DNA from: Collimonas arenae
GTDB taxonomy: Bacteria; Pseudomonadota; Gammaproteobacteria; Burkholderiales; Burkholderiaceae_D
Direction of reading: 5' to 3'
Assembly (NCBI RefSeq): GCF_001584165.1
Contig: NZ_CP013233.1
Span: 4,596,620 to 4,660,619, forward strand
DNA: 64,000 bases
Shown one piece after another: positions 26,730 to 35,810 of the stretch. The position numbers and the translations under genes are program-made. The notes beneath the pieces are model-generated. The model saw only the letters and a program-made list of their open reading frames with translations, did no database searches and had not been told where the DNA came from. Numbering within the stretch: the first letter of the stretch is position 1; each line of letters begins with the position of its first letter.

Positions 26730-27359
26730 TCATGCCGTATGGCTGAGACGCCCCATGGTGCAGCAGTAGCGACCCAATTCAATGTCATTGCGTAAGCCCA
26801 GTTTTTTCATCGCGGAGCTTTTTTGCAGGCCGACAGTCTTGACGCTCTTGTTCAGGCTGCGGGCAATTTCGCGCAAACTGTTGCCCACCACATACATCTT
26901 CAGCACTTCGGCTTCACGCACGGTCGGCAGCTTGCCACTTGGCCCTTTGCGCAACAACCGTTGCACCGACTTCCCGAGATACGGCGTGCTGCGTGTGCCT
27001 TCCTGGATAGCCCTGCCGAGTTCGGCTATCTCATCACTCTTATGGATCAGTCCCTTCACCCCGACGGTGCTGATCTGGTACAGCACCGCGGGTATATCAA
27101 GCATTGTCAGGACAATCAGGTCGATTGCGGGGTAGTCTTGATTGAGCCGATTGAGCAAGGCGCAGCCCTCGCCGATGCGATTGATCGGCATCGAAAACTC
27201 CGTGATCAACATATCGCACGGCGTGTCTCGCAGGCGCAATGCCAGCTCGTCAATGGACGAAACGCATGCGACTACCGAATAACCGGGTATTTCATTGAGA
27301 TACTTCAGTGCCCCCGAAATCACAGCAGGTTGATCGTCTGCCAGGATGATCTTGATCAT
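26730..27359 (-). CDS. RcsB-like response regulator with Glu in place of the phospho-acceptor Asp (copy 1)
   Basis: A 209-residue LuxR-type regulator whose receiver and HTH align closely with RcsB. The acidic pair is present (ADDQP, residues 8-9), as are the Thr in IVLTM and the switch Lys in HKSDE, but the position of RcsB Asp56 (LITDLSMP) is Glu54 (LITEFSMP). The HTH (about 143-200) contains VREAEVLKMYVVGNSLREIA and SVKTVGLQKSSAMKKLG. Glu at this position mimics phosphorylation in RcsB mutants, so this protein may be permanently active. No kinase or phosphotransfer gene is nearby. It is divergent from a paralogue 247 bp away. Confidence 0.88.
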   Translation of the reverse strand: MIKIILADDQPAVISGALKYLNEIPGYSVVACVSSIDELALRLRDTPCDMLITEFSMPINRIGEGCALLNRLNQDYPAIDLIVLTMLDIPAVLYQISTVGVKGLIHKSDEIAELGRAIQEGTRSTPYLGKSVQRLLRKGPSGKLPTVREAEVLKMYVVGNSLREIARSLNKSVKTVGLQKSSAMKKLGLRNDIELGRYCCTMGRLSHTA

Positions 27360-27606
27360 GGAATTTTCTCCGGTTAATGAGGTAACAATTAATCTCCAGG
27401 GAGGCGCGCTCCCCTTTCGTTTGTCAAATTATGTTCGACCAGGATTGTTAATAATATAAGTTTATCCCTTAAAAATGTGATCGAAATGATAACATATAGG
27501 CAAAATATCTAAAATGATTCCCAGTTACACGCAGCCGGCATTCCTGCACCGCTGATCAGCGAGCGCCGGCATTTACCAGCATGACGTTGTTGAAGGAGAC
27601 ATCAAC
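27360..27606. promoter_or_regulatory. divergent promoter region between two RcsB-like genes
   Basis: This 247-bp AT-rich gap must carry both promoters. Around 27440-27500 it is strikingly AT-rich (runs such as TTAATAATATAAG). Because both regulators resemble RcsB, an RcsB-type box here would imply cross- or self-regulation; I could not identify one with confidence. Confidence 0.45.
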
Positions 27607-28304
27607 ATGAAAATTGTTCTAGCGGATGACCACCCCGTGTTTGTCGCCGGAGTGCGGGCTTATTTTGACAATGTGCCGGATTGCGGCGTGGTGGCCAGCG
27701 TGACCAGTTCGGATGCGCTAATCAAATGCCTGGACTCAACGCCATGCGATCTTGTCATCACCGAGTTTTCGATGCCGATGAACCGCATCAGCGATGGCCT
27801 GCATCTGCTGTCTTATATACAGCGCCATTACCGCAAAAATGGTTGATCGTCCTCACCATGAACGCCATGCCGGCGGTGCTGCATCAGTTAATCCAGAGCG
27901 GCGCCAACGCCTTGCTGCACAAGAGCGACGAAATCCCCGAAATCAGCAAGGCGATCCGCCATCTCGGCAACAACACGCCATACATAGGGCCATCGTTCCG
28001 AGCGTTGCTGATGCAGGGAGTCGACCCACAAGCCAAAAGCGGCATTCCCAGCCCGCGCGAGACAGAGGTATTACGTCTGTATGCAGCAGGCAACAGCCTG
28101 CGCGAAATCTCCGAACGCCTGAGCAAAAGCGTGAAGACGGTCAGCCTGCAAAAAACTGCTGCGATGAAGAAACTGGGCCTGCGCAACGATATCGAACTGG
28201 GCCGTTACTACGCAACCGTCAGCGGCGATAGCGTCCAGCCGCCGGAACACGTCGGCTGGTTTCTTTCGGCGGAAGCAACCGACGCCGTCGATTTCACGCA
28301 TTAG
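27607..28304 (+). pseudogene. RcsB-like response regulator with Glu in place of Asp (copy 2), broken by one missing base
   Basis: Paralogue of the divergent gene. The first frame gives MKIVLADDHPVFVAGVRAYF through ITEFSMPMNR (Glu53 at the phospho site) and stops after QRHYRKNG. The next frame supplies KWLIVLTMNAMPAVLHQLIQ, the switch Lys in LLHKSDE and a RcsB-type HTH (PRETEVLRLYAAGNSLREIS, SVKTVSLQKTAAMKKLG). Adding one C to the CC at 27831-27832 reads RHYPQKWLIVLTM and joins the halves into about 232 residues. A C-terminal extension of about 20 residues is unlike RcsB. ATG 27607 has GAAGGAGAC upstream. Confidence 0.85.
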
Positions 28305-28461
28305 GTGGCTGCAAGCACCACTTCCCGGTTCGTTGAGCAGATTACATTGGAAAACGGGCCGGCCGAATATGATTTTAAGGAAAATCGTCGGCAACGCGAT
28401 GCGGTTCTGCTTGCGCGTGCGGCGGCGTGGCACAATATAAGAAATATCATTTACCGCTGCC

Positions 28462-29251
28462 ATGCCCATACAAGTTATACAGAACCGCCGCCTCTATCAG
28501 CAAATTGCCGACCAACTGCGCGACATGATAGATCGCGGCGAGTACGGCCCGGTGGCAATCTGCCGCCTGAGCGAGAGCTTGCCAAACAGTTTGGCGTCAG
28601 TCGCACTTCAGTACGAGAGGCACTGATCGCGCTGGAAGTCATTGGCATTGTCAGCGTGCGTGTCGGCAACGGCGTGGTGGTCTTGCCGCGTGGGCAGGCC
28701 ATGGCCGGCGGCGAAACTGGGGCGTCAGCGCTGCAGCAGGCGGCAAGCCGCAGCGGCTGGGAGATTGATCCAGAGCTCGACCTCGAAATCAGCCGGAGCT
28801 GGATGATGAAATCCCACCGTTCAAGTTGTTGCAGGCACGGAGGCTGGTGGAACCTGAGACGGCGGCGCTGGCGGCGGTCAACGCCAGCGACGAGCAACTG
28901 CGCAGCATCGCCGAGGCGTTTGCCCGCAATGTCGAAGACAACCGCAACGGTTCCCACACCCATCCCGGCGATCGCCTGTTTCATATCCGCATTGCAGAAG
29001 CCAGCGGCAATCCGGCTTACCTGCTGCTGGTCAGCCATCTGCTGGGACGCAAATACGGCATGATGTTCCAGCGCCTGCAGACGTTATATACGTCGAAGGA
29101 TATGCCGAATCGTTCGGAGCACGAACACCAGCTGATCCTGGATGCGCTGCAGGCGCGCGACGCCGTGGCGGCGCGACGGGCGATGCGCGCGCATATGGAT
29201 TCGGTGGTGCGGATATTCTCGCGCTCGGTGCCGGAGCAAAGAAGCAATTAA
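28462..29251 (+). pseudogene. FadR-subfamily GntR regulator, broken by two missing bases
   Basis: GntR regulator with a winged helix and an FCD ligand domain. From ATG 28462: MPIQVIQNRRLYQQIADQLR and on to RGEYGP. Then, one frame on, GGNLPPERELAKQFGVSRTS and VREALIALEVIGIVSVRVGNG; then, a second frame on, the FCD domain (FKLLQARRLVEPETAALAA, HPGDRLFHIRIAEASGNPAY, SEHEHQLILDAL). One base is missing in the CCCGG at 28548-28552 and one C at 28793-28794. Corrected, the protein is about 262 residues, normal for the group, with the FCD metal-binding Asp/His pattern intact. The second break falls after an acidic linker. The target is unknown. Confidence 0.82.
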
Positions 29252-29619
29252 AGCAGCGCCGCTTGGCGAATTCCATGCAGTTAAGTGATATTGCGCCGAC
29301 ATTCCCGCAGGTATTACGTCGTTCCCGCGAACGCGAGAATCCAGTTTCATGGCTTCACTCCGCAATTTGGATTTCCGCGTTCGCGGGAATGACGAGGACG
29401 CTCAGTCGGGAACGCCGAGTCGGGAGCGCTGAGTCTGAGCGCCGAGCCCCAGTCTTCAAACCGGCGGCGTCGAGCCGAGGCCGTCTAAACAGGGTCGCGT
29501 AAGCGGAACCACCGGGACGCCCAACGATGAAAATCACAGGCATATCAACTGAATGGCATGCCGCTCTCTGAGTCTCTTCATGGTTCGGCTGAGCAGTTGT
29601 CTTCCGCCAGAAACAATCC
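29252..29619. other. 368-bp gap with REP-like repeats
   Basis: Convergent intergenic region between the FadR-like gene and priA. It holds the inverted REP pair described separately, then a GC-rich tail (29400-29500) with repeated CGCCGAG motifs similar to the tail at 10498-10545. No gene is seen. Confidence 0.6.
29317..29394. repeat. REP-like inverted pair, copy 2
   Basis: CGTTCCCGCGAACGCGAGAA (29320-29339, running on to TCCA at 29343) faces TGGATTTCCGCGTTCGCGGG (29368-29387). The arms match copy 1 with a few substitutions and a similar spacer of about 25 bp. Confidence 0.85.
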
Positions 29620-31661
29620 TCAGATATCGACCGGGTCCACTTCCAGCGACCACTTGGCGCGTGTCTTGACCTGCCTTAGCACTGCCATCCAGTCGGTCAG
29701 GAATGCCTGCAAACCCGGACGCGACGGACATTCGACCAACAATTGCGCACGGTCGACATTGGCGACCCGGGTCATGGTCATCGGGATTGGATCGTGAATC
29801 GTGATGCCGTCATGTTCGATGCAATTTGCTGCGTGCTGCAGAAACTCAATCGCGGTTTCCAGTTCTTTCGCTTCGGCGCGCAGCAGCGCCTGGTAAATAT
29901 AGGGCGGCAGGCAGGCCTGTTCGCGCTCTTCCAGCAATGAGCTAGCGAAGTGATCGTAATCGTGGGCGATCACTGCCGCGTACAGCGGGTGCTGCGGATA
30001 GCGGGTCTGAATCAGCACTTCGCTCGGGCTGCCACCTTCCTTCTGCGCCGCACGGCCGGCGCGGCCGGCCACCTGCATCAGTTGCGCAAACAGGCGTTCG
30101 CTGGCACGGTAATCGTGCGAAAACAGGGCGGTGTCGGGATTGAGGATGCCGACCAGGGTCAGGTTCTTGAAGTCATGTCCCTTGGCGACCATCTGGGTGC
30201 CGATCAGGATATCCACATCGCCCCGGTGCACGCTGTCGAACGCCTCTTGCGCGCTACCTTTGCGCCGCGTCGAATCGGCATCGATGCGCAACACGCGCGC
30301 TTCCGGGAACATCGCCCGCAAACCTTCCTCCAGGCGCTGCGTACCGCGCCCCAACGGCTGCAGGTCGACGTTGCCGCAGGTCGGGCAGGATTTCGGAATG
30401 CGCAGCTCCAGGCTGCAATGATGGCAGCGTAGCCGATGCTCGGGTTTGTGCAGCACCATGAACGAGGTGCAGCGCGTACAGTTGCTGACCCAACCGCAGG
30501 CGTCGCAGGCGATCACCGGGCATAGCCGCGCCGATTCAGGAACAGCAGCGATTGCTCGCCGCGCTCCAGCCTTTGCTTGAGCGCGCTTATCAAAGTTGAG
30601 GTCAGGCCTTCGCTGGGTTTGTCGCGCTCCATGTCGATCCGCCGCACTGCCGGCAACACGGCATCCTTGACGGCCCGTTCGCGTAGCTCCAGTTTCTTGT
30701 AACGCCCGGACTGCGCGTGATGCCAGGTTTCCAGCGACGGCGTGGCCGAGCCCAGCACGATCGGTATCCGCAATTGGTGGGCGCGCCACACGGCCAGGTC
30801 GCGCGCAGAGTAGCGTAGGCCTTCCTGCTGTTTGTAGGATGGATCGTGCTCTTCGTCGATCACGATCAGCTTCAGATGCGGCAACGAAGCCAGCACCGCC
30901 AGCCGGGTGCCGAGGATGATCCGTGCCTGCCCCAGATGCGCCGCCAGCCAGTGGCGCATGCGCTCGCCTTCGGCCAGGCCGCTGTGCAACGTCGCCACCA
31001 TGACACCCGGGAAGCGCGCGCGGATGTTGCCCTCCAGCTGCGGCGTCAGGTTGATTTCCGGGACCAGGATCAGGATCTGCGACAGGTTGTCTTCATCCGT
31101 TCCGCTATGCGCCAGGATTTGCGCTGCCGCCTGCAAATAGACTTCTGTCTTGCCGCTGCCGGTGACGCCATACAGCAGCGTCGGCGCAAAGCCGCTGGCG
31201 CCGGCGATGGCATCGGCGGCGTGCTGCTGCGCCGGGTTCAGCTGAGCGACGTCGATCGGTGTGGCATCGTGCACGGCGCCGGCTTGCTGCAGCTTCTTTA
31301 AACCGCGATCCAATGCTACGGTGGTCAGCGCACGCAGGTTTTTCGGCAAACCGGGTAACGCCACCTCGCCCAACGGCCGCTGGTAGTAATCGGCGGCAAA
31401 ACGACACAGCGCCAGCCATTGCGCCGACAACGGCGGCAACTGGTGGCGCACGGCTTGCACATCTTTCAATTTTTCCGGCGGAACATCACTTTCGGCACTG
31501 GTACCGACGATCAGCCCGACTACTTCGCGACGGCCAAACGACAACTGAACCAATTGCCCAATTTGCGGCGTGGGTTCGCTTTCGTCGCGGGCCTGCCAGC
31601 GATAGTCGAAGCTGCTATCCAACGGGGTGTCGAGGACGATTTGGAGGATGCTTTGTTTCAC
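29620..31661 (-). pseudogene. priA: primosomal protein N' (PriA helicase), broken by one missing base
   Basis: Replication-restart helicase that reloads DnaB at stalled forks. The N-terminal frame (from GTG 31661) has the PriA DNA-binding domain, Walker A TGSGKTEVYL, the DEEH box in VIDEEHDPSYKQQ and reaches LNRRGYA. The next frame gives PVIACDACGWVSNCTRC with the zinc cysteines (CDAC, CTRC, CHHC, CPTC) and the C-terminal helicase lobe (IGTQMVAKGHDFKNLTLVGI, QVAGRAGRA). Adding one base at the GGG at 30518-30520 (CCC on the coding strand) restores GYAPVIAC and a full-length protein of about 680 residues. All motifs are intact, which argues for a sequence error. Confidence 0.92.
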
Positions 31662-31699
31662 GAACTTAATGTGGTTCCCGAAGAAATAGGCTAACTATC

Positions 31700-31760
31700 G
31701 GTTTCATAAGTGCTTTTACTGCTGTCCACAAGATCTGTGGATAACTTTGTGGACAAGGTT
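31700..31760. repeat. DnaA-box repeat unit, left copy
   Basis: Begins GGTTTCATAAGTGCTTTT, then CTGTCCACA, TGTGGATAA and TGTGGACAA; the last two are 12 bp apart. The same arrangement recurs at 32154-32214. Confidence 0.8.
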
Positions 31761-32153
31761 GCCAAAACAAAGTAACAGCATGTATTTGCGGGCGATTTCG
31801 TCGCTTGCTCAAACTATTGGCAAAATAAATATTCTTTAAAATCAAATACTTAATCCATCCATTTATATTGTTGAAAAATTTCTGATTTTCAAAAAAATGG
31901 CCTTGCAGAAACTAAAAAATGTGCATAACTAAATGCGCTGCGCCCAAAAAAGAGCAATTGAAGGTAACAATCATCGCGGCTAATCGAGGCTGGCAAATTG
32001 CCTTGCGAAATGACAATGTTTTCAAAAAACCCGTCCACTCCCGCCAGTAAAATTATCGGGATGTCAATCGCCTGCCATCACCAACAATTTCTAAAGGGCA
32101 ACAAAAATTCAGATTTCACTTAATGTAAAACATCAAGACATGTCCTAACTCAC

Positions 32154-32214
32154 GGTTTCATAAGCGCTTTTCAAATTATCCACAATGTCTGTGGATAACT
32201 TTGTGGGTAAGTCG
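32154..32214. repeat. DnaA-box repeat unit, right copy
   Basis: Begins GGTTTCATAAGCGCTTTT, then TTATCCACA, TGTGGATAA and TGTGGGTAA, with the last two again 12 bp apart. The perfect inverted pair at 32176-32198 is the strongest DnaA-box signal in the window. Confidence 0.8.
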
Positions 32215-32529
32215 CTCTTGACAGGCTGCAGACGCATATCTGATGCGGGTTTCAATAAATTGCCTAAACTAAAAGCAGAAAATTAATCCTTTTAAATCAT
32301 GCACTTACAAAATAGATCGCGGCGACAAATAATAAATATAGATATAAATAATTACCGTACTGCAGCAGATTTAATTTGTGCATAACTAGAGCCGGTCGAT
32401 AGCCAAATCAATCGGGAAATGTGCTATGCAGGATCATTTCCGGGAACCGGTTTGAGCGCCTGACGCAATGACTTGCCCGGACAGGGCACAATTGCGCACC
32501 TTAAGCGCTCACCAATCAGACGGCTCCCC

Positions 32530-33609
32530 TTATCCGCGCATCTTGCGGCTGATTTCATGCACCGCATCGACCATCACGGCAACCGATTCCGGTGGCGTGA
32601 ATTGCGAAATGCCATGGCCAAGGTTGAATACATGGCCGCTATCGGCCTTTGGCGCGCCATAGGAGTTCAGCAGGCGCTCGACTTCATTGCGGATCTGCTC
32701 AGGATTGGCGAACAGCACCGCAGGATCGAGATTGCCCTGCAATGCTACGCGTTGGCCGACCCGGGCTCGTGCCTCAGCCAGATTGACGGTCCAGTCCAGG
32801 CCGACGGCATCGGCGCCGATGTTGGCGATCTGCTCCAGCCACAGGCCGCCGCCCTTGGTGAAGACGATAGCCGGGATCGGTACACCATCCTTCTCGCGCT
32901 GCAACTGTCCGAGCACTTGCTGCATATAGTTGAGCGAGAATTCCTGGTAGGCGCCATCCGCCAACGCCCCGCCCCACGAATCGAAAATCATGACGGCCTG
33001 GGCGCCAGCATCGATCTGTGCGTTCAAATAGGCCGCTACCGCCGCCGCGTTGGTGCTGAGCACATGATGCATCAGGTCGGGACGGTTGTAGAGCATGGTC
33101 TTGACGGTATGAAACTCGCGCGAACCGGCGCCTTCCACCATATAGCAGGCCAGCGTCCACGGGCTGCCTGCAAACCCGATCAACGGCACGCGGCCGTTGA
33201 GTTCTGTGCGGATTTGCGTGACGGCCTTGAACACGTAGTCGAGTTTCTCCAGATCAGGCGCTTGCAGTGCCATCACATCTTTTTCATGGCACAGCGGGCG
33301 TTCGAACTTGGGGCCTTCGCCATCGGCGAAATACAAACCCAGGCCCATTGCATCGGGCACGGTCAGGATGTCGGAAAACAGGATCGCGGCATCCAGCGGG
33401 TAGCGGTCGATCGGCTGCAGCGTGACTTCGGTAGCATAATCCGGATTGGTTGCCAGTCCCATGAACGAGCCGGCGCGGCTACGCGTCTTGCGGTATTCCG
33501 GCAGGTAGCGCCCGGCCTGACGCATCAGCCACAACGGTGTGTATTCGGTCGGCTGGCGCAGCAGTGCGCGCAGGAAAGTGTCGTTCTGGAGGGGAGCAAA
33601 TTGTGGCAT
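32530..33609 (-). CDS. hemE: uroporphyrinogen decarboxylase
   Basis: Removes four carboxyl groups from uroporphyrinogen III to give coproporphyrinogen III in haem synthesis; cytoplasmic dimer. A protein of 359 residues, the family norm (about 355). It has the substrate-binding motif [16 protein letters not shown] (residues 24-39), the conserved [14 protein letters not shown], and [17 protein letters not shown] chose ATG 33609 ([10 protein letters not shown]), which matches other HemE proteins; a longer open frame upstream is not conserved. It is transcribed toward the DnaA-box region and priA. Confidence 0.96.
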   Translation of the reverse strand: MPQFAPLQNDTFLRALLRQPTEYTPLWLMRQAGRYLPEYRKTRSRAGSFMGLATNPDYATEVTLQPIDRYPLDAAILFSDILTVPDAMGLGLYFADGEGPKFERPLCHEKDVMALQAPDLEKLDYVFKAVTQIRTELNGRVPLIGFAGSPWTLACYMVEGAGSREFHTVKTMLYNRPDLMHHVLSTNAAAVAAYLNAQIDAGAQAVMIFDSWGGALADGAYQEFSLNYMQQVLGQLQREKDGVPIPAIVFTKGGGLWLEQIANIGADAVGLDWTVNLAEARARVGQRVALQGNLDPAVLFANPEQIRNEVERLLNSYGAPKADSGHVFNLGHGISQFTPPESVAVMVDAVHEISRKMRG

Positions 33610-33772
33610 AGGGCAATTATCAGTTGAGGACGGCACAATTGGGGACAGCCGCATCCGGCACACGGCGACTGCACCTGGGACAATCCCGCAATTCATCAAA
33701 ATACATGTGGCAATTTCTTATTATCTCACCCAAACCAACGGCGGCGACAGCTGCTGCGGCTAATGGTTAGTA

Positions 33773-34687
33773 TTAGGCGCCATCGCGTTGCGCGGCGACA
33801 AGGTCGTCGAGGAAAGCCTGCAGCACCTCGCCGCGGCCGGATTGGCGCCGCATCACCATGTGCAGGGTGACATCATAAGACAACAATTGCGGGTTCAGCG
33901 CCGCCAGCAATCCCTGCTGCACCAGCGGCGCAGCAAAATGCTGCGGCAGGAAACCCAGGTGCCGGCCTGACAAGATCAGCACTGCCACTGCTTCCATGTT
34001 GTCGGCCAGCGCCGTCACCCGCGCCGGTGAAAATACGCCGCCCGGTCCATCGGCTTCCGGCAACGGATAACTGCGCCAGACCCAGTCGTACAGCGCCAGC
34101 GCAGCGCTGTCCAAAGTCCCTGCCTGGCTGAATAGCGGATGGCCGGCGGCGCAATACGCCACCTGATGTTCGTCATACAGGGGGACGTATTCCAGGTTCG
34201 GCAGCCGGTGCCAGAAGTACCCGATGCCGGCATCGAGGCGGCCGTTAACCACCTCCTCTTCCAACTGGCTCGGCGCCAGCACCGCCAGCGACAAGGTGAC
34301 CGCCTCGTCCCGGGCGCGAAAACGGGCAATCGCCTGGCTCAGCCGCGCGTTGGCACTCATCGCCGCGTGGCCGATCAAACCCAGGTGCAACTGGCCGACC
34401 AGCTTGCGGCCAATCTGTCGTGCATCCAGGCAGAAATGGTCGATGTTTTCCAGCAACTGGCGGCTCGACTGGGCGAACTGCTCGCCGCGTGGGGTCAGCC
34501 GGAAACCGGCCCGGCCGCGCTCGCATAAACGGAAACCGAGCCGCGTCTCCAGCGTCGCCAGTTGGGTGCTGATGGTGGACTGGCTGACGTTGAGCGCGGT
34601 CTGGGCAGCCGAAATGCCGCCGGCGTCGCGCACCGACAGGAACACACGGATCAGGCGCAGATCAAGATCGGATAATTGGTTGAGCAT
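33773..34687 (-). CDS. LysR-family regulator, GbuR-like
   Basis: A 304-residue LysR-type regulator. The N-terminal winged HTH is at about residues 5-64 (LRLIRVFLSVRDAGGISAAQTALNVSQSTISTQLATLETRLG) and the effector-binding domain spans about 90-295. It is divergent from an agmatinase/guanidinobutyrase gene with 166 bp between starts. In Pseudomonas aeruginosa the guanidinobutyrase gene gbuA has the same arrangement with the LysR activator gbuR, so control of the neighbour by 4-guanidinobutyrate or a related ligand is a reasonable inference. Confidence 0.88.
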   Translation of the reverse strand: MLNQLSDLDLRLIRVFLSVRDAGGISAAQTALNVSQSTISTQLATLETRLGFRLCERGRAGFRLTPRGEQFAQSSRQLLENIDHFCLDARQIGRKLVGQLHLGLIGHAAMSANARLSQAIARFRARDEAVTLSLAVLAPSQLEEEVVNGRLDAGIGYFWHRLPNLEYVPLYDEHQVAYCAAGHPLFSQAGTLDSAALALYDWVWRSYPLPEADGPGGVFSPARVTALADNMEAVAVLILSGRHLGFLPQHFAAPLVQQGLLAALNPQLLSYDVTLHMVMRRQSGRGEVLQAFLDDLVAAQRDGA

Positions 34688-34777
34688 GATGGAAAGGCAA
34701 GCGGCTGATGAAAACGAGAGTAAATCAACAACACATCTATTTATATCAATGTGAGCGTTACATTACACGCATTTTTC

Positions 34778-34791
34778 ATAAAGTGGTTTAT
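34778..34791. promoter_or_regulatory. candidate LysR box
   Basis: ATAAA-GTGG-TTTAT is a dyad of 14 bp in the divergent promoter between the LysR gene and the ureohydrolase gene. It fits the general LysR-type dyad pattern and lies 62 bp before the enzyme's start codon. Confidence 0.45.
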
Positions 34792-34853
34792 CGCTAGAGT
34801 GGCGCAATACGAAATCACGTACAGATTTCGCCCTTCCCTTCCCGGAGACGATC

Positions 34854-35807
34854 ATGTCAGACACCCCACTCTATCAACCACTTGGCGGCAATGACATGCC
34901 GCGTTTCGGCGGCATCGCCACCATGATGCGGCTGCCGCACGTGACCAGCAGCGCGGAACTGGATGCCTGTTTCGTTGGCGTGCCGTTCGACCTCGGCACG
35001 TCGAACCGTTCCGGGACACGCTTCGGGCCGCGCCAGATCCGCAGCGAATCGGTGCTGCTGCGTCCATACAACATGGCGACCCGGGCCGCGCCCTTCGATG
35101 CGCTGCGGGTAGCCGACATCGGCGACGTCGCCATCAATCCGTACAACCTGCTCGATTCAATCAAGCTGATCGAAGCGGCCTACGATGGCATCGTCAGCTC
35201 CGGCTGCCGGCCGATTTCACTGGGCGGCGACCACACCATCGCGCTGCCGATCCTGCGCGCGCTGCATCGCAAGTACGGCAAGATCGGCCTGATCCACGTC
35301 GATGCCCATGCCGACGTCAACGACACCATGTTCGGCGAAAAAATCGCCCACGGCACACCGTTCCGGCGCGCGGTCGAAGAGGGCTTGCTGGATTGCCAGC
35401 GGGTGGTGCAGATCGGTTTGCGCGGCACCGGCTATACCGCAGAAGATTTTGACTGGTGCCGCGACCAGGGTTTCAAGGTAGTGCAAGTGGAAGATTGCTG
35501 GAACAAATCACTGACGCCTCTGATGGAAGAAGTGCGCGCGCGCGTGGCCGGCGGCCCGGTTTATCTGAGTTTCGATATCGACGGCATCGATCCGGCTTAT
35601 GCGCCCGGCACCGGCACCCCAGAGATCGCCGGCCTGACCGTGCCGCAGGCGCTGGAAATCATCCGCGGCGCCTGGGGCCTGGACATCGTCGGCGCCGACC
35701 TGGTTGAAGTGTCGCCGCCGTACGATCCGATCGGCACTACCGCCCTGCTCGGCGCCAACCTGGCCTATGAAATGTTGTGTGTGCTGCCGGGCGTACCGCG
35801 CCGCTAA
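34854..35807 (+). CDS. ureohydrolase: agmatinase / guanidinobutyrase
   Basis: A 317-residue binuclear manganese enzyme of the arginase/agmatinase family that releases urea from a guanidino compound. The metal-binding motifs are all present: GGDHTI (residue about 122), DAHADVND (about 147-154) and SFDIDGIDP (about 237-245). Closest by character to Pseudomonas GbuA (guanidinobutyrase, about 319 residues) rather than arginase. The product of guanidinobutyrate hydrolysis is GABA, which the gabT/gabD cluster 7 kb away can degrade. The choice between agmatinase and guanidinobutyrase cannot be settled from sequence alone. ATG 34854 has CCGGAGACG upstream. Confidence 0.9.
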   Translation: MSDTPLYQPLGGNDMPRFGGIATMMRLPHVTSSAELDACFVGVPFDLGTSNRSGTRFGPRQIRSESVLLRPYNMATRAAPFDALRVADIGDVAINPYNLLDSIKLIEAAYDGIVSSGCRPISLGGDHTIALPILRALHRKYGKIGLIHVDAHADVNDTMFGEKIAHGTPFRRAVEEGLLDCQRVVQIGLRGTGYTAEDFDWCRDQGFKVVQVEDCWNKSLTPLMEEVRARVAGGPVYLSFDIDGIDPAYAPGTGTPEIAGLTVPQALEIIRGAWGLDIVGADLVEVSPPYDPIGTTALLGANLAYEMLCVLPGVPRR

Positions 35808-35810
35808 CGA

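Larger units (their letters stand above)
31662..32529. other. 868-bp AT-rich noncoding region between priA and hemE, candidate replication origin or DnaA-binding locus
   Basis: The longest gene-free stretch in the window and much more AT-rich than its surroundings. It contains matches to the DnaA box TTWTNCACA on both strands: 31736-31744, 31748-31756, 31920-31928, 32176-32184, 32190-32198 and 32377-32385, plus near matches at 31722-31730 and 32202-32210. Two sections of about 60 bp that begin GGTTTCATAAG (31700 and 32154) are similar to each other and each carries a box pair spaced 12 bp apart. Very AT-rich tracts at 31820-31900 and 32325-32355 could be unwinding elements. hemE, priA, parAB and atp genes cluster near oriC in this order. 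Whether this is oriC itself is not proven. Confidence 0.55.

Noticed and set aside
31645..31675. Possible parS site upstream of priA
   Set aside because: TGTTTCACGAAC matches only the left half of the parS palindrome TGTTTCACGTGAAACA; the right half is absent.
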